A DNA stretch of 24,541 bases from JBBAAW01 sp041658075. GTDB lineage: Bacteria; Patescibacteriota; WWE3; UBA101185; UBA10185. This document shows, in pieces, positions 1-7,599 of this stretch; the stretch's first letter is position 1, and each line of letters begins with the position of its first letter. Location: positions 1-24,541 of the forward strand of contig JBBAAW010000013.1 in the NCBI GenBank assembly GCA_041658075.1. Reading direction: 5' to 3'. The position numbers were made by a program, and so were the translations under genes. Under the pieces are notes generated by a model that was not told the origin of the DNA, did not search any database, and was given only the letters and a program-made list of their open reading frames with translations.

Positions 1-431
1 CCCGCCTCATCTCCCGGCGTCATAGACAAAACCTCGTGCTTCCAAGTCTTACGGTCGCAAAAGCGCGTGTACATCCTATAAAGCATTTCCGTCCAATCCA
101 TGGCCTCCGTTCCGCCCTGCCCGGCATGAATAGATAAGATCGCAGCACTCCTATCGTGTGGTGCGCTTAAATAAGTTCTCTTTTCCACTTCCCACAAAGC
201 TTGTTCAAATTCTTCTGGATTGTTATCCTCCGATACCAACTCCAGCATTTCAAAATCCTCCACATCTTTTTGCAAATCAGAAAGTTCTTTGGCAATTTTT
301 TTACCTTCTTCCCAGTTTTGCCAAACGGAATCGTCTTGCATTTTATCTTTTAGACTGGAAATTTCATCCTTTTTTGATTCTATATTTAATTTTTTTCTAA
401 GGATGCTTAGGCGCTCGTGTAAGTCTTCCAT
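1..431 (-). CDS. prfB: Peptide chain release factor 2 (RF2), 5' part only
   Basis: The minus strand reads as one open frame from an ATG at 431 to the window edge, giving the first 143 residues of RF2. RF2 terminates translation at UGA and UAA on the ribosome. The N-terminal helical region is followed by the conserved segment HAGQGGTEAMDWTEMLYRMY, near-identical in form to RF2 domain 2. The anticodon-like SPF and catalytic GGQ motifs lie beyond the window. An in-frame TAG sits nine codons upstream, so the ATG at 431 is the likely start. The segment where many bacteria carry the programmed +1 frameshift (after SILRKKL here) is continuous and has no stop. A TACATT hexamer ends 7 nt before the ATG. 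Class I release-factor identity is certain; RF2 rather than RF1 rests on the domain 2 wording. Confidence 0.95.
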   Translation of the reverse strand, partial: MEDLHERLSILRKKLNIESKKDEISSLKDKMQDDSVWQNWEEGKKIAKELSDLQKDVEDFEMLELVSEDNNPEEFEQALWEVEKRTYLSAPHDRSAAILSIHAGQGGTEAMDWTEMLYRMYTRFCDRKTWKHEVLSMTPGDEA

Positions 432-525
432 ACGGCTTAATGTACCAAAAAATCCCTATTTAGTCACATCAACAACGGTACCAAAGCACAAAAAAAGAAA
501 CCCTTGCGGATTTCCTTTTTGGTGA

Positions 526-691
526 CTCCTTTAAGGAGCGTAACTTAAGAGATTATGACGGAAGATTAGCAAATAAGTACTAATTTGTCAAATCAATTAA
601 CTTTGAACTTTCACTGGCGGAGGGCGGGGGTCCCGAGCCCCACTCCTTTCGGAGCCAATAATCTCTTAAGTTATGCCGGCAACCCTGCCGG
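526..691. repeat. Inverted-repeat-rich structured intergenic element
   Basis: The stretch 432-845 has no convincing gene. It holds a perfect 16-nt inverted repeat, taacttaagagattat at 541-556 and its complement at 658-673, which enclose 101 nt. Outside the left arm is the palindrome CTCCTT-T-AAGGAG (526-538). Inside near the right arm are a GC-rich hairpin (GGGG...CCCC, about 627-641) and CTCC-TTTC-GGAG (643-654). Outside the right arm is CCGGC-aaccct-GCCGG (676-691). The probable prfB promoter lies inside the loop. It could be a small non-autonomous mobile repeat or a structured prfB leader. A 65-codon minus-strand frame (777-580) crosses it, with a C-x2-C but no recognisable family, and I do not call it a gene. 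The rest (692-845) shows nothing clear. Confidence 0.5.
563..591 (-). promoter_or_regulatory. Probable prfB promoter (-35/-10)
   Basis: On the minus strand TTGACA (591-586) is separated by exactly 17 nt from TAATCT (568-563). The -35 is perfect but the -10 is weak. Transcription would begin near 556 and give prfB a leader of about 125 nt that contains one arm of the inverted repeat described for this region. A second -10-like hexamer (TACATT, 444-439) directly before prfB could give a short or leaderless mRNA instead. Confidence 0.45.
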
Positions 692-845
692 TTCACCCTC
701 CCCAGTTTATCCTTTTTACAATACTTGCAATAAATATCAAGGGGCTTGACTCTAGTTTGAATAGAATTTACCGTCATGGCTGGATGGGGAGAGGTTTAGC
801 GTAGGCTAGGTTAACCGTTAAGCTTTAAAACCAATTCAACGTTAC

Positions 846-1565
846 TCATACTATAAACACACGGTCGTCCCAAAATTCTTTGCAATATTCACGCTCTTCC
901 GTATTTTGTCCCAAACTTGGAAAATCGGGCGACAGGGTTCCCGGATACGCCGTAACACTTAAATAAGATCGACCCGCCACTTTTGTTAACTCCACCGCAA
1001 TACTTTTTGTGGGCTTTCTAATAATTCCGGAAATTGTTTGGATAACAATATCGTCCTCACCAGCCGAACTACCTCTTGGGACTTTCTTTATATGAGCTTT
1101 TTCTTCCTCCGTCAGCGTAGCAATATTAATTAAATCCAAGTAACCCACTTCTTTATCATAATTAAAAGTAAAAGCCACCGTTTGGTAACTTCCACGGTCA
1201 ACCCAAATTAGCGAGTCGTTCCCAATTAATTTCTTAAGTTGATTTCTTATCTGCACCAACAACGTTCTGGGCGTTTCTATACCTGCCACATTATTAGAAA
1301 ATTTTGACCCCTTGGTCTTAAGACCTTCTTTCACGTCCTCCTCGCTAATGACCGACTCTGTAAAACCTTGCTTTTTATAATCGTAATAAGAATATTTTTG
1401 ACCTATTAAGGACTTTTTATACTCATTTGGCAGACTCACATAATGTCGCAAAATATGGAACTCGGTTGTGGGGTCGGCTACAATTAAATCGATGTCGGAC
1501 TTTGCAAAGGGCGTTGAAAACTTTCCAAAAATATAAATGTCGCCAACTTTAAACCTAATAGACAT
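846..1565 (-). CDS. Hypothetical protein, possible BECR-fold toxin-like C-terminus
   Basis: This is a 239-residue protein I cannot assign firmly. Residues 9-29 (GDIYIFGKFSTPFAKSDIDLI) superficially resemble a minimal nucleotidyltransferase GS-x-SDIDL motif, but the canonical GS is GK here. The C-terminal half ends in VTAYPG (204-209), then SPDFP and a Trp-containing tail FWDDRVFIV. That pattern recalls Barnase/EndoU/ColicinE5/RelE-like (BECR) toxin domains; this is a memory of the family style, not a search result. It lies 10 nt downstream of a 123-residue helical gene in the same direction, as in a two-gene toxin-antitoxin or immunity pair. No signal peptide or membrane segment is visible. 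The start at 1565 is the first ATG after the upstream stop; no Shine-Dalgarno is seen. Confidence 0.6.
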   Translation of the reverse strand: MSIRFKVGDIYIFGKFSTPFAKSDIDLIVADPTTEFHILRHYVSLPNEYKKSLIGQKYSYYDYKKQGFTESVISEEDVKEGLKTKGSKFSNNVAGIETPRTLLVQIRNQLKKLIGNDSLIWVDRGSYQTVAFTFNYDKEVGYLDLINIATLTEEEKAHIKKVPRGSSAGEDDIVIQTISGIIRKPTKSIAVELTKVAGRSYLSVTAYPGTLSPDFPSLGQNTEEREYCKEFWDDRVFIV

Positions 1566-1575
1566 ACCTATACCG

Positions 1576-1947
1576 CTAAGACTTTCCGCTCTCGCTTCTC
1601 AGCTCATCAATAAATTTATCCAAACCTACTACATCTTCATCTATTAGTAGTTCGTGCATAGCTTTTTGCGCAGATTCTAGATAAATCAAAACTTCCCTTA
1701 CATCATCCGGGTTTAATGGGTCGTTACTATAAAGCTTTGCAATTACTCTCTTGTTATCTTCTATACCCGCTACGATGTCGCGCTTTGCTGCACCATCTTG
1801 CTCCCTTTCCAACGGGCTAGAATTCCTATTTACATTTCTCAATAACCTTTGATGATCCGGTAACCATTGCGCAATATAGTCGGCAACGTCTCTAGTGGTT
1901 ATTTTACCTTTGCAAAAATATTTTTTGTAAATACTTGTGTCTTGCAT
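1576..1947 (-). CDS. Hypothetical protein, upstream partner of a possible two-gene module
   Basis: This 123-residue, charged, apparently mostly helical protein matches no family I recognise. There are no membrane segments or metal-binding cysteine pairs. It precedes the 239-residue gene by 10 nt and almost certainly shares its transcript, so it could be the antitoxin or immunity partner if that gene is a toxin. TATTAT (1960-1955) ends 7 nt before the ATG, consistent with a leaderless message. The gene is divergent from the nucleotidyltransferase-like gene at 1987, with only 39 bp between the two start codons. Confidence 0.6.
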   Translation of the reverse strand: MQDTSIYKKYFCKGKITTRDVADYIAQWLPDHQRLLRNVNRNSSPLEREQDGAAKRDIVAGIEDNKRVIAKLYSNDPLNPDDVREVLIYLESAQKAMHELLIDEDVVGLDKFIDELRSESGKS

Positions 1948-1954
1948 TACCTAA

Positions 1955-1960
1955 ATAATA
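1955..1960 (-). promoter_or_regulatory. -10 element for a leaderless mRNA (1947 gene)
   Basis: TATTAT on the minus strand (5 of 6 to TATAAT) ends 7 nt before the ATG at 1947, so the predicted transcript starts at or next to the start codon. No good -35 is seen. Confidence 0.45.
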
Positions 1961-1974
1961 GCACGCAAAAGTTG

Positions 1975-1980
1975 TAAAAT
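1975..1980 (+). promoter_or_regulatory. -10 element for a leaderless mRNA (1987 gene)
   Basis: TAAAAT on the plus strand ends 6 nt before the ATG at 1987. The predicted +1 coincides with the A of the start codon. It lies back to back with the -10 of the divergent gene, 14 bp away. Confidence 0.45.
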
Positions 1981-1986
1981 CGTAGA

Positions 1987-2526
1987 ATGACAATAAACAA
2001 AGAGAAACTTGAAGCAGCGATTAAAATTATCGACGAAAAACTAAAAGGCGAAGCATACGCTATAAGAGGAACCGCAAGCTTAGTATTGCAAGGTTTAGAC
2101 ATGAATGTGGATGACATTGATATTTTATGCGACGAAAAAACGGCGCTAAACGCCAACTTAAAACTATCGGAGTATTTGGTGGAGAAAGTGGTGTTTAAAG
2201 AGTCGCCAAAATTTAAGTCCTACTATGGAAAGTTCTTGATTAACGGGGTAAATGTGGAGATTATGGGCGACTGGCAAATTTTTAACAATAAAAAGGGTTG
2301 GAGCAAAGTTTATAACGCCGATGTTGTAAACATCACGCAAATAAAGGTGGAAAACCTAAAAATTCCCGTAACAAAAATTGAGCTGGAGCTAGAAGTTTTT
2401 GCGTTAATGGGCAGATGGACGGCTTACCAAAAAATTAAGCGACTCGCTGGGAAAAGTCGTCAGATAAACTCAAAGTCGCAAAATGAGAAACCTCAAGTCG
2501 CATCAGATCAACAAAAACTATTCTAA
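1987..2526 (+). CDS. Nucleotidyltransferase-like protein
   Basis: This 179-residue protein has the core signature of polymerase-beta-type nucleotidyltransferases of the MNT/AbiEii-like kind: residues 25-48 read AIRGTASLVLQGL followed by VDDIDILC. The G-[TS] turn positions the nucleotide and Asp43-x-Asp45 would bind metal. A later acidic position is possible at NVEIMGD. The C-terminal 30 residues are polar and low in complexity. Such proteins may be stand-alone RNA-modifying enzymes or toxins of the AbiEii type; no partner antitoxin is evident next to it. The start is fixed by a TAAAAT -10 element 6 nt upstream. Confidence 0.7.
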   Translation: MTINKEKLEAAIKIIDEKLKGEAYAIRGTASLVLQGLDMNVDDIDILCDEKTALNANLKLSEYLVEKVVFKESPKFKSYYGKFLINGVNVEIMGDWQIFNNKKGWSKVYNADVVNITQIKVENLKIPVTKIELELEVFALMGRWTAYQKIKRLAGKSRQINSKSQNEKPQVASDQQKLF

Positions 2527-2572
2527 ATATCCTAGCAATTAGTGTTGACAACAAAATCCTTTTGCGCTAATG

Positions 2573-2578
2573 TAAAAT
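2573..2578 (+). promoter_or_regulatory. -10 element before the nuclease-like gene
   Basis: TAAAAT ends 7 nt before the ATG at 2586 and 1 nt before the alternative ATG at 2580. A TTGACA lies at 2545-2550, 22 nt away, too far for this -10 but 17 nt from the poorer TAATGT at 2568-2573. The arrangement favours a near-leaderless message starting at 2586. Confidence 0.4.
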
Positions 2579-2585
2579 CATGATA

Positions 2586-3122
2586 ATGAAATCTGACTCA
2601 ACAACACGGTTGAAGGAAATCGACCGTATTATTGAAGCTACAAAGGAAAATACTAAATTAATGCGTGAAACTCGTTTGTCTTTGGAGAAACTTGAGGAAC
2701 AGCACGGAAATCTGGCAAATAATGTTGCCGATGCAGTTGAAGATGCCGTTTATTACAACCTTGAAGCCAGAAAAAGGCTGGGAGGATTAAAATTCGACAC
2801 GGTTATCAGACACGCTAAAGACTTAAGAGGAAAAGAATACGATGTTGTAATGCAGAACGGAGAAAATGTTGCAGTTGTGGAGGTTAAACATAAAGTTCAC
2901 ATAAACGATATTGATAAATTGGTCGGCGATACCCTGCCGAAATTTAGAAAAGGCTATTCAGCAGACCTTAAAAATGTAAATGTTTTCGGAGCAATTGCAG
3001 GAATGTCTTTCCCGCCTGATTTTAAAAAGAAGGCGGAAGAGGCAGGACTTTTTGTACTCACGCAAAATGGCAAAAACATTAAAGTGGGGAATTCGCGTGG
3101 GTTTAAACCTAAGGCTTTCTAA
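2586..3122 (+). CDS. PD-(D/E)XK nuclease-like protein with N-terminal coiled coil
   Basis: The protein has 178 residues from the ATG at 2586; an in-frame ATG at 2580 would add two. The first 60 residues are heptad-like and charged (LKEIDRIIEATKEN, then LEKLEEQ), suggesting a coiled coil. The second half carries a PD-(D/E)XK-type core: YDVVMQNGENVAVVEVKHK supplies an Asp (88 from the 2580 start) and Glu-x-Lys (101-103), the metal-binding and catalytic set of restriction-like nucleases. The architecture recalls the small DUF3782-like family. A role in DNA cleavage or repair is inferred; the cellular job is unknown. Its TAA overlaps, tail to tail, the TAG of the helicase gene on the other strand (3119-3122, CTAA). 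Confidence 0.65.
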   Translation: MKSDSTTRLKEIDRIIEATKENTKLMRETRLSLEKLEEQHGNLANNVADAVEDAVYYNLEARKRLGGLKFDTVIRHAKDLRGKEYDVVMQNGENVAVVEVKHKVHINDIDKLVGDTLPKFRKGYSADLKNVNVFGAIAGMSFPPDFKKKAEEAGLFVLTQNGKNIKVGNSRGFKPKAF

Positions 3123-4291
3123 CCTACAATCAAAAGCTCCTCCTCTGCACGAGTAATTCCGGTGTAAAACCAGCGACGCCACATATCTTCGTCCTGCTTG
3201 CCGAAACGCTCTTCAAAAAGCACCACCTTTTTTGCCTGACTGCCCTGAGCTTTATGAACCGTTAACGCATATCCAAAGTCAAACAGATCCGTGTCCTTAG
3301 TTTTTGAATACCCTGCAATATTGTTTAGTGTGGTCGACGAATTAAACTGCTCTGATGAAATAAGACCTTCGTATAAAAAGTCGCCCCCAAAGCTATCCAT
3401 AGAGATTACGACTTTATACATATCGCCTGCCAATTTTTTTATTTCCTTGATATAACCAAGCATGCCGTTGTAGATTTCCTTTTCGCGGTTGTTGCGCAAA
3501 CAAATTACCCTATCATTTACGCACGGAAGAGGACTTTCAAATCCCAAAGCACCGCGCACTACCGAGTTTAACCGCACCCGCGAATTATTGTAACCGCATA
3601 AAATCATGTGTTCGCCGGTAAAACTCATAAAAATGTTCTCTAACAGGGGAGTAGCGTCTTCCATGTTTAGCTTTCTAACACCGTTTCCATAGTCGCCGTG
3701 CAAAATTGCCCCATACTCCCGCGCCATAACGGACAGTTGTATGATAGGGTTTTCCTCCGCCTGCCTATGAATTTTTTCCAACCGTAGTTGCGGGTTTTCC
3801 ATTAAATTAAAACTGCCCGACACCGGAGGAAGCTGGCCGTGATCGCCTACTGCCACAATAGGAATTTGAAAAGATAAAAGGTCTTGCCAAATTTCCGCAT
3901 CCACCATGGAAGCCTCGTCAACCACCAAAAGATCAAACTCCACCTCGCTTTTACCCCGGCGTTTCCAGCCAACAATTTGCCCGCGCTCGTTTGTAACCGC
4001 CTTATAAATTAAAGAGTGAATGGTTCTTATTTCATCGTCTTTAAACATGGCTTTGTGCTCGTAAAGCTTCTTGCGCAAAACCTGCGTGGCCTTGCCGGTA
4101 TAAGAACAAAACGCCACTTTTAGACTTGACTTTTCTTTATTTAACGCGCAACGAAAAAAGGAGAGAAGCGTGGTTTTTCCCGTTCCAGCATAGCCTCCCA
4201 AAGTTATAAACTGCGGACGGTCTTGTGACTTGTACCAGCTCATTAGCATGTCCTGCGCCCGCTGTTGATCCGGGGATAGTTCAATTATCAT
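3119..4291 (-). CDS. RecD/Dda-like SF1B DNA helicase
   Basis: This 390-residue ATP-dependent helicase carries the SF1B motifs in order: Walker A GGYAGTGKTT (Lys39), motif Ia AFCSYTGKAT, Walker B VVDEASM, motif III VGDHGQLPPV, motif V ALTVHKAQGSQ and motif VI WFYTGITRA. The compact size, with little outside the motor apart from a small SH3-like insertion, fits the Dda/RecD2 style rather than a RecBCD subunit. It would unwind DNA 5' to 3' in repair or replication restart (family knowledge). I chose the ATG at 4291, not the ATG at 4336, because a perfect TATAAT (4303-4298) ends 6 nt upstream and the extra 15 residues have no helicase character. It converges on the nuclease-like gene with overlapping stop codons. 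Confidence 0.88.
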   Translation of the reverse strand: MIIELSPDQQRAQDMLMSWYKSQDRPQFITLGGYAGTGKTTLLSFFRCALNKEKSSLKVAFCSYTGKATQVLRKKLYEHKAMFKDDEIRTIHSLIYKAVTNERGQIVGWKRRGKSEVEFDLLVVDEASMVDAEIWQDLLSFQIPIVAVGDHGQLPPVSGSFNLMENPQLRLEKIHRQAEENPIIQLSVMAREYGAILHGDYGNGVRKLNMEDATPLLENIFMSFTGEHMILCGYNNSRVRLNSVVRGALGFESPLPCVNDRVICLRNNREKEIYNGMLGYIKEIKKLAGDMYKVVISMDSFGGDFLYEGLISSEQFNSSTTLNNIAGYSKTKDTDLFDFGYALTVHKAQGSQAKKVVLFEERFGKQDEDMWRRWFYTGITRAEEELLIVG

Positions 4292-4297
4292 GTTACC

Positions 4298-4303
4298 ATT
4301 ATA
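4298..4303 (-). promoter_or_regulatory. Consensus -10 for a leaderless helicase mRNA
   Basis: A perfect TATAAT on the minus strand ends 6 nt before the ATG at 4291. It lies inside the longer frame from 4336 and therefore argues for the shorter protein. No -35 at the right distance is evident. Confidence 0.5.
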
Positions 4304-4337
4304 GTACGAGTCAACTTTCTTACACCCTGTTTTCATG

Positions 4338-4343
4338 TAGAAT
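4338..4343 (+). promoter_or_regulatory. -10 element for a leaderless mRNA (4350 gene)
   Basis: TAGAAT ends 6 nt before the ATG at 4350, again placing the predicted +1 at the start codon. No clear -35 is seen. Confidence 0.4.
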
Positions 4344-4349
4344 GACTCT

Positions 4350-4985
4350 ATGAAACTTTATCCAGAAATGAATTCCTCCAATACTGTACTGTTAGTCATC
4401 GACATCATTAATTCGTGTGCTCATGAAAAATGCGAGATACCCAAGTGGAATATCCATTTTACAAAAATAAGAGGCATGATTCCCAAGCTCATAGATTTCA
4501 TTAAGGCGTTTAAAGAAGTCACAAACTGTAAAGTCGTATATTCAAACACCACACCGTGGAAAAAGGAGTATCTTACCGAAAACATCAACTTACTTTATAC
4601 AGATCCTAAAGCCTACTACTATTCAAAGGACCACACTGGATTTGCCGAGGAGTTTTTTCTAGTTAAACCCGACAGCTCGGATGTTATAACAACAAAAAAC
4701 CACTACGATGTCTTTACTACAGAAGGTTTTAGCGATCAATTGAAATCCCTTGGGGTACGGTACATAATCGCTGTTGGTATTTTTGGCGATGGTTGTGTCT
4801 TGGCTTCAATATGTGGCGGTTTTTCAAAAGGTTACAATTTTATTATGTTGAAAGATCTTATTGAAACAACGGATTCGAACACCAGACAGGAACTTCAAAT
4901 AAAGTTAAAGGAATTTACATGGCCATCGATGTACGGTCTAACTATGAACGCGGAAGAATTCCTTAGAAGCTGGGCGCTAAAGTAA
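4350..4985 (+). CDS. Isochorismatase-family cysteine hydrolase
   Basis: This 211-residue protein has the fold signature of the isochorismatase/nicotinamidase family. The catalytic triad can be placed at Asp18 (LLVIDII), Lys116 (VITTKNHYDVF) and Cys149 (VGIFGDGCVLAS), with the usual spacing and a KNHYDVF turn. Family members hydrolyse isochorismate, nicotinamide, N-carbamoyl compounds or ureidoacrylate; the substrate here cannot be read from the sequence. The FGDGC segment replaces the common T-x2-C-V context. No signal peptide is present, so it should be cytosolic. It is divergent from the helicase, and its end is 55 bp from the convergent Clp-like gene; that gap holds a GGGC...GCCC hairpin without a proper U-tract. 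Confidence 0.85.
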   Translation: MKLYPEMNSSNTVLLVIDIINSCAHEKCEIPKWNIHFTKIRGMIPKLIDFIKAFKEVTNCKVVYSNTTPWKKEYLTENINLLYTDPKAYYYSKDHTGFAEEFFLVKPDSSDVITTKNHYDVFTTEGFSDQLKSLGVRYIIAVGIFGDGCVLASICGGFSKGYNFIMLKDLIETTDSNTRQELQIKLKEFTWPSMYGLTMNAEEFLRSWALK

Positions 4986-5040
4986 TTCAGCGTCGTTAGT
5001 AGCCTCTAGTTCTTTTTGGCGGGCTTTTTTATTGCCCAAC

Positions 5041-7599
5041 TTACGAATTAAAAACCTCTGTACCTAACTCAATAGAATCGCCACCAACGATTTCTTTAGC
5101 CAGAATCTTTACCGCCAAATAGTTTTCCACAGTATCTTCTATAACTCGCGCCATAGGTCGCGCTCCCCATTCCGGGTTGTAACCGCGCTTTAGAAGTTCG
5201 TCCAAAAGAACGGGTTTAAAAGTAACCTTAATGCCTTTTTCCTCTGCCATTTCTCTCACCCCATCTAGCATAATATCGGCAATTTTTCTAACCGAATCCA
5301 CAGAGAGTGGCTTAAACACAATAATCCCGTTAAATCGGTTTAAAAACTCCGGCGCAAACTTGTCCCGCACATCCTCTAGGGCGACTTCTTTCATTTCTTC
5401 AAAAGACCCGTTACGGGCAAAAACTCCCTGAATAGAACGAGTCCCTACATTGCTGGTGGCAATAATTATAGTGTTAGTAAAATCCACAGTAGTACCAGAA
5501 GAATCCGTAAGTCTGCCGTCGTCTAAAACCTGTAAAAACGTGAGTAAAATATCCTGATGAGCTTTTTCAATTTCATCAAGTAAAATTAGGGCAAAAGGTG
5601 TTGTGCGCACGGCTTCGGTTAAAATACCCTTAGTGGAACCATCGGGGTTCCCTAAGAGTCGACTAATACTATCCTGCTGCTGATATTCACTCATGTCCAA
5701 ACGAATCATTAATTTTTCGTTTCCAAAATAACAACGCGCTAAAGTTTTTGCCGTTTCCGTTTTCCCAACTCCGGTTGTTCCCACAAACAAAAAGCTTGCC
5801 ATGGGCTTACTTTCATTTCTGATCCCCGCCCGAGCTCGTTTTAACGCCGACCCAATCATGTTTATAGCGTCGTCCTGATCAATAATCCGCTTTTTCATTT
5901 CCGTCTCAATATTTAAAAGCTTGTGTGACTCATCTTTAGACACCGCTGTTACTGGAATATGTGTAACCTCCGACAAAACCTCCAAAACCACTGTTGAATT
6001 AACTTCCTTGGTATTCTTGGCAACTTGCGGAACACATCTATTTAAAATATCCACTGCTTTATCCGGAAAAACCCGCTCGTGAATTAATTTATCGCCCATT
6101 TCCACAATTTTTTTAAGCGCACAAAAGGTTATTTTGACTCTGTATTGCCGTTCCAAAGTCTCCGTTTTGACTTTTAGTATTTCTAAAGTTTCTTCTTTGG
6201 ATGATGGGGAAATTTCTACTATCTGAAAGAGTTGGGAAAAAGATCCATTTGGTTCAATGTACTGCCGGTAACTTGCCACATTAGTTGCCCCAATAAACTG
6301 CAGATGACCGTCCACTAAATAGTTTGTAAGTAAGGTGTATGCAACGTTGGTCTTAGTGTCCTCCGCCTGGGAACCGGCAATGAGTGTATGAATGTCGTCT
6401 ACAAAAAGGATCACATCCCCGGAACCCAGCGCGTCCTCTAAAGCTTTTTTTAGTTTATCCGCCACATCTCCAGAACTTTTTGTTCCCGCCAGAACTTTTC
6501 CCACCTCTAGATTAACAATCCGCTTAAATTTTAGCTGGTCAAATTCTGTTCCACGAATTATATTATAGGCAATTCCCTTAACAATACCTGTTTTACCGCA
6601 TCCAGGAGGACCTACTAATAAAACATTTCTGTTGGAGCCACCCAAAAGATCTGCCACGCGTTTTATTTCTTCCATTCGCCAGTGGGTTTTTTCCACCAAA
6701 CCTTTTTTAACTTGTTGGGTAAAATCCGTGGATACTGCATCTAAATCCGGAGTTACTCTACCTGTTAAACCTTTACCGATTCCTCCCATAACGGGGAGTT
6801 TATAGTGGTCCTGCCAAACATGAGCTTTTTCCTTTTGATTGCGGATATTAACCAACCACTTGGCGCATTTTTCCAAATCGTCAAAAACTAAATTATATTT
6901 ATACAAAAACTTCTCCAAGTTCAGCAGGGTCGATATTATAGACAATAACAACTGCTCCGGCTCCACAAACAAATTTCCAAACTTAGTTAAATAATCTCGC
7001 GATTTTGTTTCCCAATTGCCTATCAGTTTTCGCGCATCTTCATAAGTATAGATTCGTGCTATCTCGTTAACAAAATCTGTGTTAGCTACTTCAATGCGAA
7101 CAAAAAAATCTTTAAATCGAGCGGAAGTTACAAAATCTTTCACCTCCAAATTCCCCCGGATTTTTATATTATTTACGACTTGGGAGACCACGGGTCTAAA
7201 CTCCCCAGCTTTAGCTGGTTTTTCCTTGGAATACAGCCACCAAAGCAAAAACATCAGCGTGAGGACAAAAAGTGCGTAAACGCCAATAAGATAAAACAAA
7301 GCAAACAAAATTATGTACCAAATTAGGGGCGAGACTAAAACAATCGCACATAAAATCGTAAGGGTAATAAACCCGCCCAAAATACTTAAAAGCCTGAACA
7401 CCAATCCGATAACTCTACCCGCTCTAGTGTAGTCACCGTAAAGCGGAGTTAGAATAAGCCGTAAATTTAATGTAAAGGAAGTTTCATAATTAGCCAGGGC
7501 CAGGACCCTCCTACCCACTACAAACAGTCTTCTTGGTGCACCTAAAAACACAAAGTCTATAAAACGCGCTATATGCTGTGGTCGGACAGGAAATTCCAT
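5041..7599 (-). CDS. Membrane-anchored Clp-like AAA+ ATPase with degenerate D1 and pore loops
   Basis: The protein has 852 residues. Residues 63-123 hold two to three hydrophobic membrane segments, ending in WWLYSKEKPAK. Residues about 140-260 resemble a diverged Clp N-domain. D1 has Walker A GPPGCGKT (330-337) but Walker B reads VDD rather than DE (401-402); the Arg-finger ERRF reads SQLF, and the pore loop KYRG reads KSSG. D2 has Walker A GTTGVGKT (607-614), an intact DE (675-676) and Arg755, but the GYVGY pore loop is replaced by a shorter NPDGST segment. There is no ClpB middle domain and no clear ClpP-docking tripeptide, so it may remodel membrane or surface substrates without classical threading. 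It overlaps the sipW-like gene by 89 nt. TATTCT ends 6 nt before its ATG. Confidence 0.9.
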   Translation of the reverse strand: MEFPVRPQHIARFIDFVFLGAPRRLFVVGRRVLALANYETSFTLNLRLILTPLYGDYTRAGRVIGLVFRLLSILGGFITLTILCAIVLVSPLIWYIILFALFYLIGVYALFVLTLMFLLWWLYSKEKPAKAGEFRPVVSQVVNNIKIRGNLEVKDFVTSARFKDFFVRIEVANTDFVNEIARIYTYEDARKLIGNWETKSRDYLTKFGNLFVEPEQLLLSIISTLLNLEKFLYKYNLVFDDLEKCAKWLVNIRNQKEKAHVWQDHYKLPVMGGIGKGLTGRVTPDLDAVSTDFTQQVKKGLVEKTHWRMEEIKRVADLLGGSNRNVLLVGPPGCGKTGIVKGIAYNIIRGTEFDQLKFKRIVNLEVGKVLAGTKSSGDVADKLKKALEDALGSGDVILFVDDIHTLIAGSQAEDTKTNVAYTLLTNYLVDGHLQFIGATNVASYRQYIEPNGSFSQLFQIVEISPSSKEETLEILKVKTETLERQYRVKITFCALKKIVEMGDKLIHERVFPDKAVDILNRCVPQVAKNTKEVNSTVVLEVLSEVTHIPVTAVSKDESHKLLNIETEMKKRIIDQDDAINMIGSALKRARAGIRNESKPMASFLFVGTTGVGKTETAKTLARCYFGNEKLMIRLDMSEYQQQDSISRLLGNPDGSTKGILTEAVRTTPFALILLDEIEKAHQDILLTFLQVLDDGRLTDSSGTTVDFTNTIIIATSNVGTRSIQGVFARNGSFEEMKEVALEDVRDKFAPEFLNRFNGIIVFKPLSVDSVRKIADIMLDGVREMAEEKGIKVTFKPVLLDELLKRGYNPEWGARPMARVIEDTVENYLAVKILAKEIVGGDSIELGTEVFNS

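Noticed and set aside
612..657. tRNA-like 3' end (GC stem, CCA-like ending)
   Set aside because: The loop lacks the conserved T-loop bases and no matching acceptor or anticodon arm could be assembled on either strand.
580..777. Minus-strand 65-codon frame with CKYC and HNLRDYW segments upstream of prfB
   Set aside because: It runs through the inverted repeat and GC-rich hairpins, has no ribosome binding site and contains the prfB -35 near its end. The partial echo NLRDY on the opposite strand comes from the repeat arm.
805..848. 12-codon frame (MSNVELVLKLNG) overlapping the stop of the 239-residue gene
   Set aside because: Too short to support and no independent evidence; the ATGA overlap can arise by chance.
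4986..5040. GGGC...GCCC hairpin as a terminator between the hydrolase and Clp-like genes
   Set aside because: The T-run lies in the loop, not after the stem, on either strand, so it is not a convincing intrinsic terminator.
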